A DNA stretch of 64,000 nt, taken from positions 29,347,292-29,411,291 of the forward strand of contig NC_053049.1 of the NCBI RefSeq assembly GCF_003473485.1, given 5' to 3'. Source of the DNA: Medicago truncatula (lineage: Eukaryota; Streptophyta; Magnoliopsida; Fabales; Fabaceae). Made by a program: the position numbers and the translations under genes. Numbering within the stretch: the first letter of the stretch is position 1; every line of letters starts with the position of its first letter. Positions 1-9,853 of the stretch are shown piece after piece. The notes below the pieces were generated by a model. The model was not told the DNA's origin. It made no database searches and worked only from the letters and a program-made list of their open reading frames with translations.

Positions 1-59
1 AAATACAATTTAGCCTCTGTGCATGAGGCCACGCGCCCCGGATGTAGAGAGAAAAACCG

Positions 60-1300
60 ATAACCGATAACCGAAGGCAAACACAATGTGAAAATGCTAA
101 TTTAAGAGCCTTAATTCACGAAAAATAATTCATTTAGAATCTTGGTAGTTTAAAGGCAAAGGCAGACGAAAGGAGCATCAATGATGAGTGGTTTACAACC
201 TCCTTTTGATTGTTCTCGAGTATGTTATATTTTTCCTTGATTTTTTATTTAGTTACCATGAGTATCTAAACACCTAAAGATTTTAGTTCTAAGATGAACC
301 TTTTTTATTTGTTGGAATTTTATAATCCATGATTTCATTTATTCAGTATGATTTGAGTTATATTTAATTTACACATTGATTGTGCTTATTCTTTTTCGAT
401 TATAAATTGAATCCATCTTAGTTTAGGGTTTATAAGTTGACATCTTGTTTTGACCAGAATCAATATTTATGTATTTTTCCCAAGATTAGTTAAGAAATTA
501 GGGATTCTTAGTATGATGGTTACATTCTAAGACTTATTTGCGAGTGTAAGTCCTTACCATGAGAGAAATATGGCATGTCTTCTACATATGTGCAAGTATA
601 AGTCCCTTAAATAGTTGTGATACAACATGACATTTTGAAGTCAATTACAACAAGAGGAGAACTTTTTATTTTGTTCTACAATACTATTATATATTTACCT
701 TCTACCGTTGCAGGAAAGCAGCCAATGAATATTAATAAAAATTCATCCAATCCATATTTTGAGTCGTATTACTCATATTGGATAGGGAGAACCCAATTAT
801 TAACAAGAGGGGAACTTTTTATTTTGTACTAATATACTATTGGGTATTTGGCTTCTACCGTTGCAGGATAGCAACCAATGAATATTAATAAAGATCCATC
901 CAATCCATATTTTTGGTAGTATTACCCATATTGGATGGGGAGAAGCCAATTCTGAATAATAAGAGAACTTTCTAACCCTACAAGAAGGAAGGTTGTAGAT
1001 GAGACTTTTCTTTGGCTTATGAAGGCATCCCAACAAAACATTGAATATTTTGCAAGAATTTAACAAGGATCAAACATCTTCGTAAACCAATGTTAATAAC
1101 TAATTCATTGTTCTTAATCATGCTTTGTCATTTGAGATCTTTTAAGTATTTTACTACTTTTTCAACTTTTATTGTCTTCAACTTTATTTTAAGTGTTGTT
1201 ACTTTTCATGATTTATTTTATTTTTATGCAAACAAAATTTTGTTCTTGTTATACTATTACTTGAGATAATGTATACTTGCACTAGTTAGACTCTTGATAT
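60..1300. repeat. Duplicated block upstream of NCR1 (copy A)
   Basis: This stretch has no intact gene. Much of it is repeated, diverged, at 40140-40450 and 42160-42790, where it also lies directly upstream of an NCR gene. A segment containing 'cttctaccgttgcagg' followed by 'caatgaatattaataaa' occurs twice in tandem (about 690-790 and 840-940). Conceptual translation gives a peptide-like stretch (Asn-Pro-Tyr-Phe-Glu, then Tyr-Trp-Met-Gly-Arg) repeated in both blocks, which suggests a decayed retrotransposon coding region, but I cannot name the family. The first 460 bases resemble LTR-like sequence. Confidence 0.5.
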
Positions 1301-1330
1301 AAAGTAGTTTTTTCAGTATTGGCAGTTAAC

Positions 1331-1527
1331 TCATACAATTTCTCCATTTGATATCTATTAACTTTTATATAAATTAAATGTTGGAAAAAATTGATCTTAT
1401 GGTACTTTTAATTTATAAATAAATGTGTTGTCACCTCTTCTAGGGTTATTGATATAACTAATTTTTTTTTTTTAATTCATCACTATTATTTCTCTTTTGA
1501 ATTGTGTCCCTATCTATTATGAAAGGC
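1331..1527 (+). promoter_or_regulatory. Conserved NCR upstream module (NCR1)
   Basis: A block of about 200 bp starts with 'actcatacaatttctcca' and includes 'gtgttgtcacctcttctag' and 'ctatctattatgaaa'. It recurs upstream of all five NCR genes here (also 6213, 7758, 8979 and 42797) at a similar distance and always just before a TA microsatellite. NCR promoters are known to share conserved motifs that direct nodule expression. That this module serves that role is inference. Confidence 0.6.
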
Positions 1528-1534
1528 TAAAATG

Positions 1535-1537
<3 letters not shown>

Positions 1538-1611
<74 letters not shown>
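1538..1611. repeat. (TA)n microsatellite, NCR1 promoter
   Basis: An uninterrupted TA run of about 70 bp lies between the distal promoter module and the proximal promoter. A TA run stands at the same place in each NCR unit of the window, with a different length in each. Confidence 0.95.
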
Positions 1612-1615
<4 letters not shown>

Positions 1616-1778
1616 CATATTGATTAAAGATATTTTATATTAAATTTCAATTTAATAAATGGCTTCTAGCAACTACGAAGTACTAAAAACTATTTAATTG
1701 ACGCTAACAAAGCATGACAATTTTACTTATAAGTGATCAAAAAGAATAATTTTTATTACATACAAACGAAGAAAAAAT

Positions 1779-2059
1779 ATGGATTTGGTTCACATGTTTG
1801 TTTATGCTTTCATCATCTTTCTTTCAATACCTCTTCCTCCTGCTAGAAGTATGTTATTTTCCACACCATTTTTTATTTTTCTAGTTTTTCTTTACACAAT
1901 ATTTTATCACCTTTTAGTAATATTCTTTTTTTCTTATTTGACTACTTAGGTGACTTTCCATGCAAAACTAAAGATGATTGTGCACAGCAAATAGATTACA
2001 TCGCTGAATGCATTATTGGTTTTTGTCGCTATTTTACACCCTTCGAACATCCATTTTAA
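1779..2059 (+). CDS. NCR1, nodule cysteine-rich secreted peptide (two exons)
   Basis: Exon 1 is 1779-1848, the intron 1849-1949 (GT...AG, phase 1) and exon 2 1950-2059 with stop TAA; the precursor is 59 residues. Residues 1-23 form a hydrophobic signal peptide (MDLVHMFVYAFIIFLSIPLP). The mature part has four cysteines spaced C-x5-C-x9-C-x4-C, the four-Cys NCR pattern, and ends in EHPF. NCR peptides go through the nodule secretory route to the symbiosome and drive terminal bacteroid differentiation; that role is known of the family, not shown here. Exon 1 encoding the signal and exon 2 the mature peptide is typical. I chose the ATG shared by all five genes. The upstream in-frame ATG of the paralogues is ATA here, so the shorter start is the only one available. 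Confidence 0.88.
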
Positions 2060-2181
2060 ATTTAAAAATAATTATGTTACTTCTAAACATATAATTTTAT
2101 TTGTATGTAATAATATTCATAATAATGTTTCTCCTTTTATAATTTACTTTAAAGTTTGTTTATATTCTATGAATGAAATGT

Positions 2182-2185
<4 letters not shown>

Positions 2186-2231
<46 letters not shown>
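2186..2231. repeat. (ATT)n microsatellite, NCR1 3' flank
   Basis: A trinucleotide run follows the NCR1 3' untranslated region. The same position carries ATT runs in the other units (about 7483, 34535 and 43617). The next 120 bases contain a nearly identical direct duplication (about 2280-2345 and 2345-2415, starting 'attatatgtaattagttta'). Confidence 0.85.
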
Positions 2232-2232
<1 letters not shown>

Positions 2233-2870
2233 GTACTACTATTACTACTGCTACCGCTACCACCATTACTACTACTATTATATGTAATTAGTTTATTTTG
2301 CATATAAGAGATATCACATACAAGAATGTCACTGAAAAATAATAACTACTATTATATGTAATTAGTTTATTTTGCATATAAGAGATATCACATAAAAGAA
2401 TGTCACTGAAAAATAATAATAAGCTACTTTAACACATAAATGCAATATATGATTATCTAGATTAATTGTTTTTTTTTCTAATTCTACATTTAGTATGGTT
2501 CTAGAAAACATTGAAAAGGTTTGTAAGGCTGGCCCAAGTCAACTGAAAATGCCGAGATTATTAGGATGAATATTTTTATTGATTATTCAACTGAAAAAGT
2601 TCATGAAGTGAGTATTGATTCTTTTGATTTATAATTGACATAAGTATGATTTTTGAGTGCTATTACTCATTTGAAGTTGATTTAATTTTGATAGTGCCAT
2701 GTGTATTTGTCGTTGCCTTCATCCCAAGTTAAAATCAAAGTCAAGTGTAATCCCATGGATAGAAATAAAGGTATATTTTCTAATCAATGGTATTTTTTTT
2801 GACAACGTAATCAATGATATTTTTAATTCATCATGCGGATTAAATTTCAATTATGTAATTTTTTTTCCAG

Positions 2871-3320
2871 TGTCCTATGCAAACTAATGGCATTGACTGT
2901 GGCTATTTTGTAATGCGATTTATGAAAGAGATAATATTGGCAAATCAAGACATGATCCTCGAAAATGTATGTATGTGAGTTTTAATATACTGTTAATTTG
3001 TAATCATATATATATATAGCTAGGCATTCTTTTTCTAACTCAATTTTTTGCTACTTTTATATTTGAAGTACTTTGGAGATTACAAATGGAGATTACAAAT
3101 GTAAAACTTATTCTAAAGATAAGCTAGTTGAGGTCGAGGAGGATTGGGCAACCTTTATGGTCGAGTATCTTAGTGAGTTTCATTTTCTTTTCCAACAATT
3201 TTCATTTGCATTTTTTAATTGAGTTATTTTAAATTGCAATTGGTTGTACTGGAAATTTTATGTTAATTAATTTTATGACACAGGAGACTATATTGCTCAG
3301 AGACTTACACTGTAATTGGT
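2871..3320 (+). pseudogene. Ulp1-like (C48) cysteine protease fragment of a DNA transposon
   Basis: An exon-like segment at 2871-2966 follows a good acceptor (ttttttccag) and translates to QTNGIDCGYFVMRFMKEI and flanks. This holds the Gln and catalytic Cys of the C48 (Ulp1/SUMO-protease) family in the form common in plant CACTA and Mutator elements. A second exon-like segment (3069-3171) gives a YFGDYK start and an EEDWATFMVEYL end, also typical of the C-terminus of those proteins. A perfect 13-bp tandem duplication (ggagattacaaat) at about 3074-3099 throws it out of frame. The His/Asp part of the catalytic triad and the N-terminus are not visible. A dead fragment, not a host gene. Confidence 0.6.
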
Positions 3321-3539
3321 TGTGCTGGACTATATAGCTCGTCACAAGTCCTCTAAAATTTAGGTGTTTTTTTGTTTGTAATTGTGGCTGCTTTTAGGAG
3401 CTTTTTTTTATTGGCAACTTTGGATTGACTAGTATCATGACATTTAGGATTAAGTTTATGATCAATTTGTATTGAGATTATCATGAATGTAATTTGCTAT
3501 ATTCATATTTCAGTATCTTATTGTAGCAGTTTTGGTTAC

Positions 3540-3850
3540 AGATTTTTTTAAAAAAAAAAAAAAAAAAACGCTACTTTTATTAGCGCTTTCAATAAAACGC
3601 TAAGAATCCCCTGTATGAATAACATAGCGCTTCCCAGAAAATGCTAAGAAACAGCTGTTAGAAAAGCTATTTTAATAGCACTAGAATAGGGTTATATTAG
3701 CGCTTTCCTAAAAGCGCTATTGACATATTTCTCTTTAATAGCGTTTGGAAAGCACTATTATAGGATCCTGACCTATTATAACGGAGGCTTTCTTAGCGCT
3801 TGGGAAGCGCTATTAAGAGCCAAATTGAGTGCTATTAAAGGGGGCATTTT
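3540..3850. repeat. AGCGCT subterminal repeats, probable CACTA-type end
   Basis: After a poly-A run (3548-3568), short motifs built on the palindrome AGCGCT (variants tagcgctttc, aaagcgctatt, gaagcgctatt) occur about ten times in both orientations. Subterminal motif clusters of this kind are the transposase-binding ends of CACTA elements, which fits the adjacent Ulp1-like fragment. I do not see an intact CACTA terminus, so the end seems lost. Confidence 0.5.
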
Positions 3851-4049
3851 GTACTTCTCATAAGAAGATGATGTCGAAGGTCCTTCTCTTGCTTTCTTCA
3901 TAGCATCTTCCAATATTCATCGCCTTCAAATTGACTTGTTGGATAATTAATAGCTTTGCTAATATCCATTAGTGCATTTGCCATCCTAAAAGACAAGTTG
4001 TTGTATTCATCTTGAATTCATTCTTCTTGTTCACTGTCCACCTTATTAG

Positions 4050-4770
4050 ATGTTTATAACACCACTCTCTCCTCTCTTGTTCTCTTTTCTAGTTCCTTTT
4101 TTATTCTATCCATACATCTCTCATTCATGTTTGAACCTTTCTTTAAGACCATATCATTTTTCATCACATCGACCCCCGCGTCCTTGCATAAGGATCGAAT
4201 AATACTACACTGCCCAAGTGTGAAAGTATCTTTAGTCTCATTAGAAATCCTCCATAAAGTTAGCAATGAGTCTTACCAAATTAATTTCTTCTCCCTTCAA
4301 TATAGTTTGAACTCCCACGGCTTTTACTAGCCGAAACTCGGATGAATTCCAACAACTTTCGAGTGTATGAACAAAGAAAGTTGCCCATCTAGTTAAAGGC
4401 TTCATGTAGTTTGAGCCAAATTTTGTAGGTAGGAAGCCTTTGGTTTATTTTGACCACGGTGTATTCTCAACACAAAGTTCCTCCTAAATCTTTTCTAATT
4501 CTCCTTAAAGGAGCCTTTGTGCCAAGCAATTGTTAATGTATCTTCATCAAACTTAGCTTTGACTCCTCTCACCATTGTTTCAAACATTGGGTCATTATCA
4601 TCCTCTTGATAAGCATTTGCAAAGAATTCAACCGCCATAGAGCAATTAGCATCCCGTGCCAAACCATTCAATTTAATCCATACTATTCTCTCTAATTCTT
4701 CTTGAACTCCACTAATAGTGCCTGTGAATGTTTTCTCGCTTACAAAACTTCTTTTGTTTCTATTTGTTAA
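4050..4770 (-). pseudogene. Decayed plant transposon protein fragment
   Basis: On the minus strand, broken frames from about 4770 down to 4050 translate to a run containing RDANCSMAVEFFANAYQED and, further on, RISNETKDTFTLGQCSIIR and SLCKDAGVDV. The 'EFFANA ... VRGVKAKFDEDT' order resembles the 'putative plant transposon protein' family found in Ty3-type and other legume repeats. Stops and frameshifts break it at least three times. The assignment is from recall of the motif layout and is tentative. The stretch 4780-5090 holds nothing I recognise. Confidence 0.4.
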
Positions 4771-5094
4771 ACCTAGCTCTTTGAATAGGACTCTTTAAAG
4801 AGTTCAAACCTTGCTCTATTCTTTGTAACCATAATTTTAATTCCAAAAACAACTTTCAACAAAGGTTACTAATAACAATAAGTACACAAGAATTTCTTTT
4901 TGATTTTGTTAGAAACAAATTATAACAAAAAAGAAACAATATTTGAAGAATTATGAGAATGCGTTTGCATTCTTAAAGCCGCCTCATCCTCTTTTGAAGA
5001 AACAATATTCTACAGATAGTACATTATCATCAAAGAATGTGTTCCTCATCCTCTTTTGCCTTGGGTGGACTTAATTTGAACGAGGTGCATACCT

Positions 5095-5991
5095 CCTTCT
5101 CATTCCTTTACCTTTTGGCGTTTAGTGCATAGAAAGATCGATGCCTACAGATGAGAATCTTCGGACGCGGGGTTGTATTATAGTTTCGGCTTGTTGCTTT
5201 TGCTTGAATACCGACGAATCCTCGTATCATTTATTTCTTCAGTGCCCGTTTGCAAAGGAACTTTGGACTTGGCTGGGTGGAAAGCTCAATTGCGTGATAG
5301 AGTGTGCTTCAACGCTCTCTCTCCTTTCTTGTATTCCTACTCGGTGCTCTTCTCAGATTGTAGATTTATTCCTTGTAGCAGTCATTCATACGATTCACAC
5401 TATTAGGCTATCGCGCAATTCTATCCGATTTTCTTCTAATGCAGCTAATGTTCAATCCGCAAAGGTGAAAATTCATTCCTTGGTGGTCATGTTGAGTAAA
5501 GCTTCGGTGGGGAAGTACTTGCACACAGACTCTACTTTACTTGATTCTTTCACGATGCCTGCACACTACCGTACCTGTGGGGGCCTTTTTCAGGACTCCC
5601 GTGGATCTTTTCTTGGTGCTTTCGTTGGTAATATCGGTGCTGCTTCTGTGTTCCATTCGGAAGTCTTGGCTTTCATTCTAGCTATGGAGCATGCGGCTCA
5701 TCATGGATGGCGAAATGTTTGGTTGGAAAGTGACTCCTCAAGTGCTATTTTAATTTTTTCGAATCCTTCTTTAGTTCCTTTGCTGCTTCGGAACAGATGG
5801 TATAATGCCTGTAGTCTTGGCATTCAGATCATTGCATCTCATATTTTTCGCGAAGGTAATTGTTGTGCTGATAGGTAGCGAATATGAGACATGCTATTCA
5901 GGGATTTGTTGGGATCAGCTCACTCCCGACGGAGTTACATCTTGATTTCTTCCGTGATAGAGTTGGTTTGCCTAACTATAGGTTTCCTTAG
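5095..5991 (+). pseudogene. LINE 3' end: RT zinc-binding and RNase H domains
   Basis: An open frame at 5141-5878 encodes the C-terminus of an L1-type non-LTR retrotransposon. It begins with the zf-RVT region (Cys-x-Cys then SSYHLFLQCPFAKELW), followed by a plant-type RNase H with acidic residues in place: Asp in the first strand (QDSRGSF), Glu in FHSEVLA, Asp in LESDSS, and the final Asp in GNCCADR. A one-base deletion at about 5877 makes a stop. In the shifted frame the protein continues for about 36 codons to a natural stop at 5989-5991. Another small indel near 5137 separates it from upstream zf-RVT sequence. Everything 5' (endonuclease, most of RT) is absent, the usual 5' truncation. A LINE-like 3' region continues to about 6210. 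Confidence 0.8.
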
Positions 5992-6212
5992 CTTTTAGCA
6001 AACTGTTGTTTATTTTTATTTTCCGTTCTTTTTCTTTGGAGGGTTTTGGCCTAGTCCCCCCCTCCTTTTGTACATATTTTTCCCTTTATTTAATAAATTT
6101 TTAGAGTTTGGCGGCGTAGGATGGAGGTTTCCCGAGGTGCCAACCTAGTTGGGATGTCGATGATGCCTCTTGAAGCCTGTCCTCTCTTCATGCCCAGCAA
6201 CAAAAAGAAACT

Positions 6213-6425
6213 CAACTCATACAATTTCCACATTTGATATGTATTAACATTTATATAAAATGTAGAAAAAATGATCTTATGGCGTTTTTAATTTATAAAT
6301 AATGTGTTGTCACCTCTTCTAGGGTTATTGATTTAACTAATAATTTATTTTTTTAATTCATCACCATTAGTTCTCTTTTGAAATGTGTCCTCTATCTATT
6401 ATGAAAAGTTAAAATGTAATAATAT
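6213..6425 (+). promoter_or_regulatory. Conserved NCR upstream module (NCR2)
   Basis: The same block as upstream of NCR1, with minor substitutions. It is separated from its gene by a TA run (about 6488-6527) and then a 291-bp MITE, so module and gene are further apart here (about 650 bp) than in the other units. Confidence 0.55.
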
Positions 6426-6477
6426 ATATATAAAAGGTCTAACTAAAAAATAATTATGTGACGTATTGGCTTGTATG

Positions 6478-6527
<50 letters not shown>

Positions 6528-6530
<3 letters not shown>

Positions 6531-6818
6531 ATTTGCTAGAACACATCCAATAATTTTTATGTGGGAGTAATTTAGCAAGCTACACCTTAGGGTGTATTTA
6601 ACTACTTTTTAGATATAACTTGCTAAAACACACCTTCTAGAAAATAAGTGGGTGTGTTATAGTAAATGCCTATAGGAGTTGCTAACATACACGCACTTAA
6701 TTTTTAAGAAGGTGTGTTTTGGCAACATTCACCTTAAGGTGTATTTAACAACTTTTTAGTTTTATCTTTGCTAAAACACACCTTAATAAAAACTAGTGGG
6801 TGTATCCTAGCAAACCCC
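6528..6818. mobile_element. MITE inserted in the NCR2 promoter
   Basis: A 291-bp element whose ends are inverted repeats: left GGGATTTGCTAGAACACATC, right complement GGGGTTTGCTAGGATACACC. It has landed inside the TA microsatellite, so the target duplication (TA or longer) cannot be resolved. Internally it contains two diverged copies of a unit with 'ttgctaaaacacacctt'. It has no coding capacity. The superfamily is not clear to me. Confidence 0.8.
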
Positions 6819-7082
6819 ATATATACATATATATCGATATATTGATGATCGTCTAGAATATTAAGTGAGATCTTTACTAAGGTTAAATGGTCAATTGAGT
6901 GTTATTGTGGATAAACATGACATTTTAATTAGAGATATTTTATATTAAATTTCAATTTAATAAATGGCTTTTAGAAATTATGATATGATAAACACTATTT
7001 AATTGACGCTAACAAAGCACAAAAATTTTACTTATAAGTGATCAAAAAGAATATTTTTTATTACATGCATACGAGAAAAAAT

Positions 7083-7364
7083 ATGGATTTGGTTCACATG
7101 TTTGTTTATGCTTTCACCATCTTTCTTTCTATACCTCTTCCTCCCGTTAGAAGTATGTTATTTTCCACGCCATTTTTTATTTTTCTAGTTTTTCTTTACA
7201 CAATATGATGTCACCTTTTAGTAACATTCTTGTTTTTCTTATTTGACAACTTAGGTGACTTTCCATGCAAAACTAAAGTTGATTGTCCACAACATAAAAA
7301 ATACATTGCTGAATGTATTTTTGGTTTTTGTCGCCATTTTAAACCCTTAGAACATCCATTTTAA
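7083..7364 (+). CDS. NCR2, nodule cysteine-rich secreted peptide (two exons)
   Basis: Exon 1 is 7083-7152, the intron 7153-7254 (GTATGT...TTAG, phase 1) and exon 2 7255-7364; the precursor is 59 residues. It has the same signal peptide as NCR1 (I to T at residue 12, A to V near the cleavage site). The mature peptide starts DFPCKTKVDC, keeps C-x5-C-x9-C-x4-C and ends in a Lys/His-containing tail, EHPF. An in-frame ATG six codons upstream (7065) could extend the N-terminus by MHTRKN. I prefer the inner ATG because the residues after it match a signal peptide and because NCR1 lacks the outer one. The nearest upstream sequence is a MITE, which may have changed its expression. Confidence 0.87.
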
Positions 7365-7757
7365 AAATAATTATGTTATCTCTAAGCATGTAGTTTTATT
7401 TATATGTAATAATGTTCATAATAATGTTTTTACTTTTATAATTTACTTTAAAGTTTGTTTATATTCTATGGATGAAACATGTATTATTTATTATTATTAT
7501 TATTATATGCAAATAGTTAACTTTGCATATAAAATATACCACAAGAAATAATGTCATCAACAACAACAACAACAACAACAATAATAATAATAATAATAAG
7601 CTACTTTAATACATAAATGCAATATATCATTATCTTCTGATTCTAGAAAAATATTGGAAAGGTTTGTAAGGCCTAACTCAACTGAAAATGCTGAAAATAT
7701 TAGGATGATAATTTTATTTTGGATATTCATATTCGAACTTGTAATAGTGCTATCATT

Positions 7758-7959
7758 CAACTCATACAATTTATACATTTGATTTGTTTAACTTTTATAT
7801 AAAATGTAGGAAAAAAATGATCTTATGATCCTTTTAATTTATAAATAATGTGTTGTCACCTCTTCTAGGATTATTGATTTAACTAATTTATTTTTTTAAT
7901 TGATCACTATTAGTTCTCTTTTCAATTGTGTCCCTTATCTATTATGAAAAGCTAAAATG

Positions 7960-7962
<3 letters not shown>
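7758..7962 (+). promoter_or_regulatory. Conserved NCR upstream module (NCR3)
   Basis: A third copy of the 200-bp module. It is followed by a TA run (about 7963-8006) and a proximal segment (about 8040-8280) that matches the other units, including 'cactatttaattggcgcca' and 'cttataagtg'. The genes of units 2, 3 and 4 are spaced 1207 and 1174 bp start to start, as expected of tandem duplication. Confidence 0.6.
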
Positions 7963-8009
<47 letters not shown>

Positions 8010-8289
8010 ATAATTATGTGACGTATTGACATATATATATCGATATATTGATGATCCTCTAGAATTTTAAGTGAGATCATTACTAAGGTTAAATGGCCAA
8101 TTGAGTGAGTTATTGAGGATAAACATGACATTTTACTTAGAGACATTTTATATTAAATTTCAATTTAATAAATTGCTTCTAGAAATTATAAAGTGATAGA
8201 CACTATTTAATTGGCGCCAACAAAGCACGGAAATTTTACTTATAAGTGTAAAAAAGAATAGTTTTTATTACATGCAAACGAGGAAAAAT

Positions 8290-8572
8290 ATGGATTTGGT
8301 TCACATGTTTGTTTATGCGTTCATCATCTTTCTTTCTATACATCTTCCTACTGTAAGAAGTAAGTTATTTTCCACACCAATTTTTATTTTTCTAGTTTAT
8401 CTTTACAGAATATTATGTCACCTTTTAGTAATATTCTTTTTTTTTATTATTTGACAACTTAGGTGACATTCCATGCAAAACTAAAGCAGATTGTACACAA
8501 CATAGAAAATACTTCGCGGAATGCATTTTTGGTTTTTGTCGTCATTTTAAACACTTAGAACATCCATTTTAA
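8290..8572 (+). CDS. NCR3, nodule cysteine-rich secreted peptide (two exons)
   Basis: Exon 1 is 8290-8359, the intron 8360-8462 (GTAAGT...TTAG, phase 1) and exon 2 8463-8572; 59 residues. The signal peptide is as in NCR1 with IHLPTV before the cleavage region. The mature part starts DIPCKTKADC, has the C-x5-C-x9-C-x4-C pattern, and is the most basic and histidine-rich of the set (QHRKY, CRHFKHLEHPF). An outer in-frame ATG at 8272 would add MQTRKN. With consensus splice sites and no defects it is the cleanest candidate for a functional member of the array. Confidence 0.88.
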
Positions 8573-8978
8573 AAATAGTTATGTTACCACTAAGCATATA
8601 GTTTCACTTGTATGTAATAATGATTATAATAATGTTTCAACTTTTATAATTTACTTTAAAGTTTGATATATATTCCATGGATGAAACGTATATTAGTATT
8701 ATTATTACAACTACTCTTATTATATGCTAATAGTTTAGTTTGTATATAAAAGATATCAAAAGAAAGAGTGTCGTTGAAAAATAACAATAAGGTACTTTAG
8801 TACATAAATGCGATATATCATTATCAAGATTAATTGTTTATTCTGATTCTAAATTTAGTATGGTTTTAGAAAAATATTGGAAAGGTTTGTAAGGCCTAAC
8901 TCAACTGAAAATGTTGAGATTATTAGGATGAATATTTTTCGTGGTTATTCATATTCAAACTCGTAATAGTGTTGTCAC

Positions 8979-9182
8979 TCAACTCATACAATTTTCACAT
9001 TTGATATGTATTAACTTTTATATAAAATGTTGGAAAGAATTAATCTTATGGTACTTTTAATTTATAAATAATGTGTTGTCACCTCCTCTAGGGTTATTGA
9101 TATAACTAATTTACTTTTTTTAATTTATCACTATTATTTCTCTTATGATTGTGTTCCCTATCTATTACAAAATGGTAAAATG

Positions 9183-9183
<1 letters not shown>
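8979..9183 (+). promoter_or_regulatory. Conserved NCR upstream module (NCR4)
   Basis: A fourth copy of the module, followed by a TA run (about 9184-9219) and a proximal promoter that is still intact although the gene it serves is dead. Confidence 0.55.
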
Positions 9184-9224
<41 letters not shown>

Positions 9225-9463
9225 ATATTGATGATCGTTTAGAATCTTAATTGAGATCTTTACTCAGGTTAAAAGGTCAAATGATTGAGTTATTGAGGAT
9301 AAATTTTAATTAGACAAATTTTATATTAGATTTCAATTTAATAAATGGCTTCTAGCAATTACGAAGTGATAAACACTATTTAATTGACGCTAACAAAGCA
9401 AGAAAATTACACTTATAAGTGATAAAAAAGAACAATTTTTATTACATGCATACGAGGAAAAAT

Positions 9464-9686
9464 ATGGATTTGGTTCACATGTTTGTTTAATTTATGCTTT
9501 CATCATCTTTCTTTTTATACCTCTTCCTCCTGTTAGAAGTATGTTTCCACACCATTTTTTTTTATTTTTCTGGTTTTTCTTTACACAATATTATGTCACC
9601 TTTTAGTAACATTCCTTTTTTCTTATTTGACAACTTTGGTAATTTTCCATGCAAAACTAAAGCTTATTGTCCACAACATAAAAAAA
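9464..9686 (+). pseudogene. NCR4 pseudogene, 5' part
   Basis: The 5' part of a fourth NCR gene carries three lesions. First, a 5-bp insertion (aattt, within 9489-9494) in the signal exon creates a stop at 9488-9490 after eight codons. Second, the intron acceptor that reads TTAG|G in NCR1-3 reads TTTG|G at about 9645-9649, so the splice site is lost. Third, exon 2 is cut after the codons for NFPCKTKAYCPQHKK by a MITE at 9687. The rest of exon 2 is at 34346-34417. The two small lesions alone would abolish the peptide. Confidence 0.88.
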
Positions 9687-9853
9687 TGAGAAATGATATT
9701 TGTACAATCACTTTATGACAACTTTTTGACAACATTCTCTCTCATTCTCACATTATACTCTTATTATCTCTCTTCTTTTTTCTCTCCATTGTTTTTGACC
9801 AATGAAAAGAGAGAGAAAAGAAATTGTCACAAGAGTTGTCTCAAATGGATGTT
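9687..9853. mobile_element. MITE in NCR4 exon 2, split by the Ogre element
   Basis: The left 167 bp of a 183-bp MITE; the last 16 bp are at 34330-34345. Its ends are inverted repeats: left TGAGAAATGATATTTG, right complement TGAGTAGTGATATTTG, with similarity continuing imperfectly for about 50 bp. It is flanked by TAAAAAAA on both sides (8 bp, in an A-rich context), a plausible target duplication. An 8-bp duplication would fit hAT-type elements, but the homopolymer makes the length uncertain. No coding capacity. Confidence 0.82.

Noticed and set aside
2699..2887. A 62-residue frame with MCICRCLHPK as another NCR-like peptide
   Set aside because: No signal peptide precedes it and the cysteine spacing is wrong. 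It is intron or exon sequence of the Ulp1-like fragment.
9494..9718. Hydrophobic frame starting MLSSSFFLYLF as a separate small secreted peptide
   Set aside because: It is the NCR4 signal exon read in the frame produced by the 5-bp insertion, continuing through the unspliced intron.
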